19,913 nucleotides of DNA from Lentisphaeria bacterium. GTDB taxonomy: Bacteria > Verrucomicrobiota > Lentisphaeria > JABSQK01 > UBA12247. The stretch lies in assembly GCA_003477185.1 (NCBI GenBank), contig DMTJ01000482.1:1-19913 (forward strand). Reading direction: 5' to 3'. Under the pieces are notes generated by a model that saw only the letters and a program-made list of their open reading frames with translations, was not told the DNA's origin and did not search any database. The translations under genes were made by a program, and so were the position numbers. Shown here piece by piece: positions 1 through 8,558 of this stretch (positions within the stretch are counted from its first letter, which is position 1; every line of letters begins with the position of its first letter).

Positions 1-1494
1 GACGTGCTGCGCACAACTGCCTGGCTCCAGAAACGCGAAGGTGTTCCGCCATTGATAGGTGCCAACATGGAGCATGGTGCCGGCCGCATCATTCGGGGTG
101 CCACCGTGTTTCCGGACGCATTGGCTCTGGCAGCTGTTAACGACGAAAAGTTGGCCTTGAAACAGGCAGTGTCCATGGCCCGCGAGGCAAGAGCCCATGG
201 CATATCATGGAGTTTTTCCCCAGTCGTCGACCTGCAGGCTCATCCCCATAGCCCGGCGGTAAACACCCGAGGGCTCGGCGACTGCCCAGAGCGAGTGATT
301 CGCCTTGCTGAGAACCTTATCAGAGGCATGCAAAAGAATGGCCTTTGTGCCACAGCCAGGCATTTCCCCGGCGACGGGTTTGACGACCGCGACCAACATG
401 TCTGCACCACCACCAATCCGCTTTCCATGGATGCCTGGCATGCGACCAGCGGCCGCATCTTTAAGGCCGTAATCGACGCTGGCGTACATACAATCATGAC
501 TGGTCATATCGCCTTGCCCGCCTGCGATCCGGGCACCAATCGAAAACTCGGAGCACCACCAGCCACGCTCAGTAGCCGGATTCTGCTGGATCTCCTGCGC
601 TGTGAGCTCGGCTTCAAGGGGCTTATCCTAGCCGGGCCTGTCGACATGGGGGGAATCACCAGCCAGGGCAGCCATGTAGAGATTCTGTCTGGTGCCATCA
701 ACGCTGGCTGTGACATGCTCCTATTCTCGAATCCCAGCCGCGATCTGCCACTTCTCCAGCGTGCAGTTCAGCGTCACATCCTCAGTGAGGAGCGAATCGA
801 CGAATCAGTCCGCCGAGTCCTTGCTCTCAAGGAGCATCTTCAACTTCACCAGCCGTCCCCAAGCCCCGCTCTAACTGACGACGATCGCACCCGCCATGCC
901 GCGACGGCACGTACGATTTCTCGCCGTGCGGTCACCGTAGTGCGCGATCGAGACAGCATTCTGCCAATAACACTTGGTCGCGGGCGCCAGATCCTGTCCA
1001 TTCAGGTCAAGGGTGCGTCCAACCGCTCTCTGGCTACCATCGACGAATGTCTTCGTAGCAGCGGAGCAGATCTAACACGCATGATCGCAGGCGAGGCCGA
1101 TCTCTGGATCAGTGAAGATGACGTGAATTCTTTCGACTGTATTCTGGTCCACCTGCTCTTCTGCCCAACCCGCAGCACCGCTCGCGTTCGTCCAGGTGGT
1201 ATGTACATGCGCACCCTGAGTCGTCTCCTGAGTTGCCGACACCCGCGGGTTGTCCTGATTTCGTATGGCTCCCCCTATCACGGGCACGACTTCCCCCATC
1301 TTCCAACCCTCATAAACGCCTACTCCTCCGACACACAATCGCAAAAGGCTGTTTTCGATGTTCTCCAGGGCAAGCTAGTCCCAACCGCCACAAGCCCTGT
1401 CTGTCTAGATGCGCCAGCGACACTCAGCGAAGCCTGGGCACGCGAGACTGCCTGCCGTCAGGCCTCCGAAGAGCCCCAAATTCCGAGCGAATAA
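1..1494 (+). CDS. Glycoside hydrolase family 3 protein, 5'-truncated, probable nucleophile loss
   Basis: The reading frame is open from base 1 and joins a GTG at 4, but the family has more sequence before this point, so the true start lies upstream of the window. The protein matches the GH3 N-acetylhexosaminidase-like (NagZ-related) subfamily. An AANxExG-like substrate loop (GANMEHGAG) comes first, then HFPGDG (361-378) leading to the Asp-His dyad of the family (codons 391-393 and 397-399). A beta-barrel end follows, with GCDMLLF, RRVLALKEHL and a C-terminal alpha/beta domain. In the family such enzymes hydrolyse beta-N-acetylglucosaminides or related glycosides. The nucleophile loop normally reads S/T-D-A-x-x-M; here it reads A-G-P-V-D-M (631-648), so Gly (634-636) sits where the catalytic Asp belongs while the flanking residues align without a gap. 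The fold is clear. Activity is doubtful, and a pseudoenzyme or early decay is possible. Confidence 0.85.
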   Translation, partial: DVLRTTAWLQKREGVPPLIGANMEHGAGRIIRGATVFPDALALAAVNDEKLALKQAVSMAREARAHGISWSFSPVVDLQAHPHSPAVNTRGLGDCPERVIRLAENLIRGMQKNGLCATARHFPGDGFDDRDQHVCTTTNPLSMDAWHATSGRIFKAVIDAGVHTIMTGHIALPACDPGTNRKLGAPPATLSSRILLDLLRCELGFKGLILAGPVDMGGITSQGSHVEILSGAINAGCDMLLFSNPSRDLPLLQRAVQRHILSEERIDESVRRVLALKEHLQLHQPSPSPALTDDDRTRHAATARTISRRAVTVVRDRDSILPITLGRGRQILSIQVKGASNRSLATIDECLRSSGADLTRMIAGEADLWISEDDVNSFDCILVHLLFCPTRSTARVRPGGMYMRTLSRLLSCRHPRVVLISYGSPYHGHDFPHLPTLINAYSSDTQSQKAVFDVLQGKLVPTATSPVCLDAPATLSEAWARETACRQASEEPQIPSE

Positions 1495-1524
1495 TCCTCG
1501 ATGGGCTCACACGAAATTATTGAC

Positions 1525-2418
1525 CTACAGTGAAAAGCCCAGCAGGCCGAAACAGGGTAGCAGTTCAGAAACGGTAGACGCCCCCTGCTCTGCCCAACCG
1601 CCGAATTCGGCAATCTGCTGCAACTCCCAGTCATCGCTGTAGTGCAGCAGATACATCTTGCGAGTCATTTCCTCGGGCAAATCCCGGAGATCGTCGAGCG
1701 GTGCATGGACCGAGCCGCGAAAAAACTGCACGCCATGAAACATGACGCTGCTTTTTGGCCCGTAGTAATCGAGCAGGGCGCGGTCGAACTTGGTGTCACA
1801 GGAGATAAAGACCTGCTCGTTGACAAACATCCATCATGAAATAAGGCTGGTCTCCCAGGTGGTGCTTTGCTCCGGAATGTGCGTGGTACGAAACAACTCG
1901 ATATGCGATGGGCCATGCTGCACGGTATACGTTTCCCGCGGCTGCATTCTCTTCCTGCTCGGAGGGATCACCTCGAAAAAGTCGCTGAATGATAGCTCTT
2001 GAGCAGTACCCACATCTTTCTAGTTCCACTCAAGGCCACCACGAAGGGTATAATCCCACAATACCCGTTGGTAGTTCTCATCAATGATAATCGTGAGCTT
2101 TTTCTTGCCCAGCGTGAGCATTCCTATATAGCGGTTCATCAAAGCCAAACTCTCAATACCGCCGACGTGGTCCGCGTGTGAGTGCGTCAGCAACACCACT
2201 TCGATATCGGGTGGCTCAAGTCCGGTGACATCACGCAGCGCCCGCGGCCCCGTCATCGCAAAGTCCACCAGCACATGGTGATCTTCCTGCACCAACAAAA
2301 AGTTCAGTTAATTGTGCCGTGACGCGAACGCAGAACCAACTCCCAGGAAGAAGAATTCCAAGTCTCCGTCATTTGCCAGCGAATACTTTTCTCCAAGCTC
2401 CAGCCTACGCGTGATCAT
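1525..2418 (-). pseudogene. MBL-fold metallo-hydrolase pseudogene with three in-frame stops
   Basis: Reading the minus strand from ATG at 2418 gives one continuous frame of about 298 codons that matches a whole MBL-fold hydrolase. Three stops interrupt it: TAA at 2308-2310 (in SRHN*LNFLL), TAG at 2020-2022 (in GLEWN*KDVG) and TGA at 1834-1836 (in LIS*WMFVN). No frameshift is needed. The fold is recognisable throughout: FFFLGVGSAF strand, THSHADHVGG metal motif, FRTTHIP histidine, SCDTKFD aspartate and MYLLHYSDDW histidine, so every expected metal ligand is still encoded. The TAA could come from CAA by a single C-to-T change (inference). The substrate is not predictable for this family. It ends next to recQ, on the same strand. 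Because three different stop codons are involved, recoding is an unlikely explanation. A recent pseudogene is the best reading. Confidence 0.88.
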
Positions 2419-2506
2419 CCGGTGCGTCCGTTTCAGACTCCCAATCACCGTAATTAGATAAATGCCTCCTGACAGGCCTAATCCGGAAACTGAGCGCTCA
2501 ACGCTC

Positions 2507-4438
2507 TTAGGCGCAGGATTCTGCCGCGGCCAGGACCGCTGCGAACGGGACGTCCTCCAGGCTTGCGAATCGCGGATCACGCGTCAGCGAAGGTCGCGAT
2601 CGTGAAGTCGCGGGAGACGCGATGCCGCACAGAAACTTTGCCCGCTGCCTGGGGCTTTGGAGTGCTGCAGGTGCGTCTTGCGCAAGTTTGCGGATGACGG
2701 CCGTTTGCGGCTCTGTCAGGTCGGGACGCTCCAGCGACGGACCTGCTTCTGGGCGTTCACCTTTGCACCAATCACAGTGCCCACAATCTTGCCCCAACTC
2801 CTCGCCGAAATAGCCCAGCAGGCGTCGCACGACGCAGCCATTTTCGAGGAGAATCTCCTCAAGTCTTCCGATCCGCTGGATGTCACGGGATTCTGACGCT
2901 TTGAATCGTGCAATAATTTCACTAGCAACAGCTTCCGGCTCAAACTGTGCCCCAGTGCGGCGATAGCCCTGGCGCACGCCACTGACCTGTGTCTGGATCA
3001 TGCCCTGTTCTTCCATATAGTTCACCGCGGCGAGAAGTCGCGAGCGCTGCTCGCCCATTGCCTGTGCCGCCTCGGTGACATCCAGGCTCAGCCACTTCCG
3101 GCCGGACCTTCCATGGCCTAGCATTGTCCGCAGAAACGTCTGTCTCGCAGCGTCAAACCGCCCCATCGCCTCACCTTCGGGGATCAGAAAGGCGATCTTG
3201 TACACACTGTAGAACGGCGCAGTACCAGCCAGAACGCCCCCTAACTCCAAATAACACAGCAACGTATTCACCACCAGTGGGCGAATATCGTACCGCGTCG
3301 ACAGGTCGTAGACAGAGACGTCAAACGAATCCCCCAGCCCGTGAAGCTCCCTCACCAGACCAAGAACACTGCTCGGCTCCGGCGTATCTCCATAGGTAAA
3401 ATTCTCTAGCACAATACGATCCTGAGAATGCAGCAGGGCCTCGCAGATCGCCGGCACTCCATCCCGCCCAGCACGACCGATTTCCTGCGCGTAGTTCTCC
3501 AGCGATTTCGGCATGTTGTAATGGTATACGTAACGAATGTTGGACTTGTCGATTCCCATACCGAACGCGATCGTCGCGACCACAATGCTCTCGGCCCCTG
3601 CCATGAACTCATCCTGAATCTTCGAGCGTACCTCAGCGTCCAAGCCCGCATGATAGGCTGCTGCTGGAAGGCCTTTCTGCTGCAACCAGTCGGCTAACTG
3701 CTCCGCGGTTTTCTGTAGTGTCACGTAGACGATCGTCGCACCCGCTGCACGCTGTTGCAACCGCGCAAGCAGGGCATACCCTCGCTTCTTGAGAGGTGTC
3801 GGAGTCAGACGCAGTTCCAAGTTCGGCCGATAGTAGCCGATATTCACGTAGGCCTCGTCGCGAATGGAGAATAGCGCGCAAATGTCCGCGGCCACTTGTG
3901 GTGTCGCCGTCGCTGTAAGCGCCAGAACGCGCGGCACGGCCAATTGCTCCGCAACCCTTGCAAGTTTCAGATAGTCAGGTCGAAAGTTATGCCCCCACTC
4001 CGACATGCAGTGCGCCTCGTCGATCACCATCATTGCGATCTTTACTCGCTCCAGCTGTGACCGAAAACGCTCGTTTGAAAGCCGCTCCGGAGCCACATAT
4101 AACATCTTAAGCGAGCCCGAGCGAATCTGATCCCAGACGGCGCGATACTCTTCGAGACTGAGCGAGGAGTCCAATCTCGCCGCGGGTATGTTGCGCCTGT
4201 GCAGAAAATCGATCTGGTCCTTCATCAGCGCAATCAGCGGCGACACCACGAGCGTAAGCTCCGAAAAAATGCACGCTGGAAGTTGGTAGCACAGGCTCTT
4301 GCCACTCCCAGTAGGGAACACCGCCAGCGCGGAATGCCCAGCGAGTAGCTGCTCTGTAACCTCGAGCTGACCCTCCCGAAAATCCGGAAAACCGAACCAA
4401 CGGTCCAGTGCTTCTCGCGGCGAAATCTCAACTGACAT
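2507..4438 (-). CDS. recQ: ATP-dependent DNA helicase RecQ
   Basis: This 643-residue protein is a superfamily 2 DNA helicase that unwinds DNA 3' to 5' in recombination and fork repair. Walker A (TGSGKS, residues 43-48), the DEAHC box (140-144), WGHNFRPDY, the ATATAT motif and QEIGRAGRDG (motif VI) are all present in order. A RecQ-type zinc-binding cluster follows (CVVRRLLGYFGE...CGHCDWC), then a winged-helix-like tail. I see no convincing HRDC domain; the last 70 residues instead form the LCGIASPATSR / DPRFASLEDVPF tail found in many bacterial RecQ-like proteins. The ATG at 4438 is chosen because GGGGAGG lies about 7 bases upstream on the minus strand. The gene is divergent from ftsK. Just past the stop, GAGCG-TTGAG-CGCTC (2492-2506) could be a weak terminator stem. 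No disruption is seen. Confidence 0.95.
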   Translation of the reverse strand: MSVEISPREALDRWFGFPDFREGQLEVTEQLLAGHSALAVFPTGSGKSLCYQLPACIFSELTLVVSPLIALMKDQIDFLHRRNIPAARLDSSLSLEEYRAVWDQIRSGSLKMLYVAPERLSNERFRSQLERVKIAMMVIDEAHCMSEWGHNFRPDYLKLARVAEQLAVPRVLALTATATPQVAADICALFSIRDEAYVNIGYYRPNLELRLTPTPLKKRGYALLARLQQRAAGATIVYVTLQKTAEQLADWLQQKGLPAAAYHAGLDAEVRSKIQDEFMAGAESIVVATIAFGMGIDKSNIRYVYHYNMPKSLENYAQEIGRAGRDGVPAICEALLHSQDRIVLENFTYGDTPEPSSVLGLVRELHGLGDSFDVSVYDLSTRYDIRPLVVNTLLCYLELGGVLAGTAPFYSVYKIAFLIPEGEAMGRFDAARQTFLRTMLGHGRSGRKWLSLDVTEAAQAMGEQRSRLLAAVNYMEEQGMIQTQVSGVRQGYRRTGAQFEPEAVASEIIARFKASESRDIQRIGRLEEILLENGCVVRRLLGYFGEELGQDCGHCDWCKGERPEAGPSLERPDLTEPQTAVIRKLAQDAPAALQSPRQRAKFLCGIASPATSRSRPSLTRDPRFASLEDVPFAAVLAAAESCA

Positions 4439-4622
4439 GAAAGGCCTCCCCTGAAATACTTATATTTGTTAGCATGAAGATAAGGACGAAATCACTCTCC
4501 GCAACTGCGCTACAAAAAAAAAGGGGCTCAAACTCTAACTGGGCTGCCAATTCTACGTTCCTTACTTGTCTCGTAGCATCGCTTGTTTAGGGTACGGGCA
4601 CGCGATACGCGGGGGGTATTTG
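4439..4622. promoter_or_regulatory. Divergent recQ / ftsK intergenic region
   Basis: This 184-base gap separates the divergent recQ and ftsK genes and must hold promoters for both. On the minus strand a TATAAG box (4464-4459) lies about 25 bases before the recQ ATG and could be a -10 element, but no good -35 is seen at 16-18 bases spacing. The recQ ribosome-binding site sits at about 4446-4452. Nine A residues occur at 4514-4522. I could not identify a convincing ftsK promoter. Confidence 0.35.
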
Positions 4623-7100
4623 GTGGCAACTACAGAAGCAACTCAAAAACAACGAAAACCCAGTCAGACGGTCCATGAGGTCGTATCTGCCCTGACTCTG
4701 CGTGCAATATTGACGCGCTTGGTCCTGTTGGCGATCGGCCTTCTTCTGCTCCTCGCTCTGATTTCTCATAATCCAGATGACACCTTCGTCCTAGAAGGTG
4801 GCCTGCGCGAATTCGCCACCGTCACGAATTGGATTGGTCTGCTTGGGGCACGGCTTTCCGGTACACTGCTGCAATGGCTTGGGTTTGCCTCATTTGTCGC
4901 CGCGGTCACCCTCCAGCTCTGCGCTTGCTCCCGCTTTGTCGGCCCGGCACTGACCGGCGGACCCGCGTTGCTATACCTCCTCGCAACGGGCTTGATCACT
5001 GTAGGTGCGGCCATGCTGCTAGGTATTTTTCCCGAATTCGGGGGCGCCCTCGCCGACAGATTCAATGTCGCTGGTATCCCTGGCGGCGTCTTGGGACAAA
5101 AACTGACAGCCCCGGGACCTATGGAATTGGGAGGCGGCTGGTTGGCCCTAGTGATGAACACCGCTGGCTGTGGCATTGTCTCAAGCCTGATGATCTTGAT
5201 CGGTACCATCACACTCTATTGGTTCGACTGGCATGGTCATTTCTTGCGCCGGTTCTTCCCCGAACGCAAGGCCAAGGCCACCACGCCCGAGAAAGAGAAC
5301 GATACAGAGCCGCAGACTGAGACGGAAGCTGGAGAACCAATTTCGGCGAAGCAGAAACAGAAACAGAAGCGCGAGGAGTGGCGCGCCGCTGAAGAACGCA
5401 AGCTTAAAGAAAAGCAAGAAAAGGCCGAAGCCGAGGCGAAAAAGGCCAGTCAGGTGGCCCCAACAGTCGAGCCAGTTGAACCAGCTCCAGTGAAGAAGCC
5501 AGCGAAGGCCCCCCCTGCGGTGCCTGCGCCCGCTGCTACACCAGCCAAGCCCCTCGTTCCCTTCAAACTGCCTGGAAATGATCTTCTCTCTCGCATCCGC
5601 AACGCAGCAAGCATGACCCCTAAGGAGGTCAACGAGAAGAAACGTATCCTGCAGGACACCCTCGAGAGCTTCGGCATTGATGCGCTGGTCGGCGACTCCA
5701 CCTGCGGGCCACGCGTCACGCTCTACGAGATTAAGCCAGCTCCCGGCATTCGCGTGGAAAAAATCAGTAGTCTAGCCAACAACTTCGCGATGAATCTCCG
5801 CGCCGAAAGCCTGCGTATTCTGACCCCGATTCCCGGGCGGGATTCAGTCGGCATTGAAGTCCCCAACAACGTCTTCGGTCCGGTTTCGTTTCGCGACCTC
5901 CTCAACTCCCCGACTTGGACCGGGACAAAGGCTGCTATCCCCGTGTCCCTGGGCAAGAACATTGCCGGGCAACCCGTCATCTTGGATCTCGCAGATGCTC
6001 CCCATTTGTTGATCGCTGGCGCGACCGGTAGCGGAAAATCCGTGTGTATGAACGCCCTCATCCTCAGCCTGCTGTTCCGCTTCAAACCCGATGAACTGAA
6101 GCTCGTGATGGTTGACCCGAAAGTAGTCGAACTCAGCGTTTACAATCCGCTACCGCATCTCGTAGCACCCGTGGTCAGCGAAGTCAAGAAAGTTCCGCTG
6201 GCCCTGCGCTGGGCAGTCGCGCAGATGGAGTGGCGCTACAAAGTGCTGGCCAAGGTCGGCGTCAGAAACCTTGAGGGCTTCAACAACCGCAAGCCAGCGG
6301 CAGAAGTCGTGCTTGATGAAGACGGGCAGCCCATTCCCGCGCGCCTGCCGTTCCTAGTTATTATCATTGACGAGTTGGCAGACATCATGATGACCGCCAA
6401 GGCGGACGTCGAGACCTCCCTCGCTCGCATCGCCCAGCTTGGACGTGCCGCTGGCATCCATGCAGTTGTCGCGACCCAGCGCCCAAGCGTGAACGTTATC
6501 ACGGGAATCATTAAGGCAAACTTTCCGACCCGTATTGCTTTTCAGGTATCCTCTGTCGTCGACTCGCGCACCATCATCGATGGCAAGGGTGCAGAGGCCC
6601 TGCTCGGCAAGGGCGACATGCTGTTTAAATCCCGCTCAGGCCGCATGGATCGCGTCCAGGGCGCGATGGTCAGCGATGAAGAGATTGAGAAAGTGATCGA
6701 CTGCGTGATTACCCAAGCCCCGCAGGCTTTCAGCGAAGACATCTTCTCGCCCAATGCCATGAAAATGGATGATGCGGCTGTTGCAGCACTGGATCCCGAT
6801 GGTGCCGCTGCAGCCCCGCAGGAAAAAGGGTTCGTAGACGTCGGCATCGAGACCATGGAACCCGATGGCGACGATGCTCTGATGATGCGCTCGATCCAAG
6901 TGATCGTCAAAGATCGGCGCGCCACCACGAGCTACCTGCAACGCAGTCTGCGTATTGGCTATAACCGCGCCGCCACCATGATTGAAGAACTCGAAAATCG
7001 CGGCATTATTGGCCCTCAGATCGGCACTGCGCCGCGGCGCATTCTGGTTGAAAGTATGGAAGAAGCAATCGCCAAGTGCAAACAGGGCGGCGGTGAGTAG
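4623..7100 (+). CDS. ftsK: DNA translocase FtsK/SpoIIIE family
   Basis: FtsK is the septum-anchored, hexameric ATP-driven DNA pump that clears and orients chromosome termini at division. About four membrane helices fill the first 220 residues, including a leucine-rich one at about 29-48. A short charged linker with likely coiled coil (KQKQKQKREEW) and a Pro/Ala stretch follow, then the motor: Walker A GATGSGKSVC, DPKVVELSVYN, Walker B LVIIIDELADIM and ATQRPSVNVITG. A C-terminal gamma winged helix (LQRSLRIGYNRAA, then ENRGIIG) recognises polar DNA motifs in the family. I chose GTG at 4623 because GGGGGG (4611-4616) is spaced 6 bases before it; an in-frame TTG at 4566 would add 19 unlikely residues with no ribosome-binding site. 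The linker is shorter than in E. coli FtsK. The next gene starts 1 base after the stop, so the two are probably co-transcribed. Confidence 0.95.
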   Translation: MATTEATQKQRKPSQTVHEVVSALTLRAILTRLVLLAIGLLLLLALISHNPDDTFVLEGGLREFATVTNWIGLLGARLSGTLLQWLGFASFVAAVTLQLCACSRFVGPALTGGPALLYLLATGLITVGAAMLLGIFPEFGGALADRFNVAGIPGGVLGQKLTAPGPMELGGGWLALVMNTAGCGIVSSLMILIGTITLYWFDWHGHFLRRFFPERKAKATTPEKENDTEPQTETEAGEPISAKQKQKQKREEWRAAEERKLKEKQEKAEAEAKKASQVAPTVEPVEPAPVKKPAKAPPAVPAPAATPAKPLVPFKLPGNDLLSRIRNAASMTPKEVNEKKRILQDTLESFGIDALVGDSTCGPRVTLYEIKPAPGIRVEKISSLANNFAMNLRAESLRILTPIPGRDSVGIEVPNNVFGPVSFRDLLNSPTWTGTKAAIPVSLGKNIAGQPVILDLADAPHLLIAGATGSGKSVCMNALILSLLFRFKPDELKLVMVDPKVVELSVYNPLPHLVAPVVSEVKKVPLALRWAVAQMEWRYKVLAKVGVRNLEGFNNRKPAAEVVLDEDGQPIPARLPFLVIIIDELADIMMTAKADVETSLARIAQLGRAAGIHAVVATQRPSVNVITGIIKANFPTRIAFQVSSVVDSRTIIDGKGAEALLGKGDMLFKSRSGRMDRVQGAMVSDEEIEKVIDCVITQAPQAFSEDIFSPNAMKMDDAAVAALDPDGAAAAPQEKGFVDVGIETMEPDGDDALMMRSIQVIVKDRRATTSYLQRSLRIGYNRAATMIEELENRGIIGPQIGTAPRRILVESMEEAIAKCKQGGGE

Positions 7101-7101
7101 A

Positions 7102-8517
7102 ATGTCGTCGGACACCAAGCAGCACACACGGCAGTTGGAGCTCAATCTTTGGGCGGATTTGATAGAACCAGTCGCGGCCCCCAAGCCAAGAGCCGCTACC
7201 GTGCGCGGAAAGGCTTCCAGCATCACACAGACATCACCGCCCTCACCTGCTGAATCGGCTCCGGCCGCGCAACCAGAGCTGTTGGCCGCTGCGCCTCCAG
7301 AGCCGGAATCTCAACAACAGGCTGAACAGGACAACATGCCAGACCCACTCGATACCATCACTGACGACGAAGCATCCGCCCCCTTGCCGGATGAGGACAT
7401 TGAACAGTCAGTTCAAGACGAGAACGGTCTTCCTGTGGATGATGAGCCACCCGCCTCGCCCGAAGAGCTGGACCAAGCCAAGACAATCCCCGACGTCAGC
7501 GAGCCTGCAGCTCAGGAACCACCTGCCACCGAGGACACCTCCGACGGTAACGAAACAATGCTTGACCGGCCACTGGATACCGACCTGCAGAACGATGAAA
7601 CCGAAGAAATTACGGCAGACGACACCGTTGAGGACGATGCGAACTCCGCAACTCCGGAACCCGTACCCGAAGAGAAGCCATTCAAGCTCAAACTGGCGGG
7701 CGAGAGTGAGACCACGGACTCGCCCCCCCCGAGAGCCGACACGCCCACCGTTGCAGCCCAGCCAGACGCCCCTCTCGAGGACGACCATGGCGGGAGTATT
7801 ACCGCGGACGTCGTCTTTCCTGGAGTTCCCCTTAAGCCACCCGGCAAGGAAGACCATCGCTGGGTAGACACCCACGAACTGCACATCCCGGCGCTGGAAG
7901 ACCAAATTGCATCGCGCGCTTTGGCAGGTGAATGGGCTGAGCTGCTCGCAGACGGCGTGTCTGCCGGCTCCTTGCTCACGCACGCGAGACGCAGCGGCAA
8001 GCGTACCTTGCCACAGGTCTCCTCCAAAACCCACATCAAGGCTGACTTCATCCGCCGCTTGGAGCTTGATGACTATAATTCCCTGCCAAAAGACGCGTTC
8101 TACGCGAAAGGCTGGATCAAGAAACTCTGCGCCCTCTACCAGATCCCGGATGAGCCGTTCTGTACGTTAATCTCCGACTGGTATGCCCAGCGCGAACAAC
8201 GCGAGTTTCCCGAAGCACTCATTCCCGAAGAGAAGACCCTCACGCGCCGGCCGATCGAAGAGGAGCAAGACAGCGCCGAAGCCCGGCGCCCTGGCGGAGT
8301 ACGCCTGCTGGCGATCGCAATTGCGGTGATCGCAATTCTCGCAGCAATCGGCACAGTCATATCAGTCACACGCGAGAACCCATCGCCCAGCGACTCACCG
8401 GTAGTCGCAGCCACGCAGCCTGTCGCCCTGCCGCAGATCATCAGCGAGCAGAATGTACTGGATCTGCTGCCCCCCGAAACACTACCGCTTACTGAGCTCC
8501 CCGTCCCGGGAGAGTAG
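7102..8517 (+). CDS. RodZ-like membrane-anchored helix-turn-helix protein with long acidic N-terminus
   Basis: The start is the ATG at 7102, one base after the ftsK stop, with GGTGAG just upstream; earlier starts in this frame would lie inside ftsK. The 471-residue product has three parts. Residues 1 to about 285 are acidic, Pro/Glu/Asp-rich and low-complexity. Residues about 286-352 form a HTH_25/Xre-type domain (SLLTHARRSGK, FIRRLELDDYNSLP, AFYAKGWIKKLCALY) closely resembling that of RodZ. Residues about 401-423 form one membrane helix, leaving a tail of only about 48 residues outside. RodZ links MreB to the cell-wall elongation machinery. A helix-turn-helix protein of this type next to FtsK/SpoIIIE is also known from Firmicutes (YmfM). 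The position of the HTH after a 285-residue disordered stretch, and the near-absence of a periplasmic domain, are unlike classical RodZ. The domain call is firm; the cell-shape role is inference. Confidence 0.8.
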   Translation: MSSDTKQHTRQLELNLWADLIEPVAAPKPRAATVRGKASSITQTSPPSPAESAPAAQPELLAAAPPEPESQQQAEQDNMPDPLDTITDDEASAPLPDEDIEQSVQDENGLPVDDEPPASPEELDQAKTIPDVSEPAAQEPPATEDTSDGNETMLDRPLDTDLQNDETEEITADDTVEDDANSATPEPVPEEKPFKLKLAGESETTDSPPPRADTPTVAAQPDAPLEDDHGGSITADVVFPGVPLKPPGKEDHRWVDTHELHIPALEDQIASRALAGEWAELLADGVSAGSLLTHARRSGKRTLPQVSSKTHIKADFIRRLELDDYNSLPKDAFYAKGWIKKLCALYQIPDEPFCTLISDWYAQREQREFPEALIPEEKTLTRRPIEEEQDSAEARRPGGVRLLAIAIAVIAILAAIGTVISVTRENPSPSDSPVVAATQPVALPQIISEQNVLDLLPPETLPLTELPVPGE

Positions 8518-8529
8518 GCTCGGCCGAGG

Positions 8530-8549
8530 CAGCCTGTGCTTACAGGCTG
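8530..8549 (+). promoter_or_regulatory. Perfect 8-bp hairpin immediately before mtaB
   Basis: CAGCCTGT (8530-8537) and ACAGGCTG (8542-8549) are perfect inverted repeats around a GCTT tetraloop. The stem ends 9 bases before the mtaB ATG, and no Shine-Dalgarno sequence is visible in the gap. In an mRNA reading through from the upstream gene it would sit at the ribosome-loading site. It may modulate mtaB translation, or act as a weak attenuator or processing site; its short AAACTGTTT tail is a poor terminator. Confidence 0.45.
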
Positions 8550-8558
8550 AAACTGTTT

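Noticed and set aside
1796..2029. Separate small minus-strand ORFs inside the MBL region
   Set aside because: The true MBL frame reads across this stretch with clear homology (SFSDFFEVIPP, FRTTHIP), so these are other-frame shadows.
1525..2418. Alternative genetic code or selenocysteine/pyrrolysine insertion for the MBL gene
   Set aside because: All three stop codon types occur inside it, and intact neighbours end normally with TAA, TAG and TGA.
6636..7226. 196-codon open frame antisense to the ftsK 3' end
   Set aside because: Shadow of ftsK and the following gene, with no domain and no ribosome-binding site.
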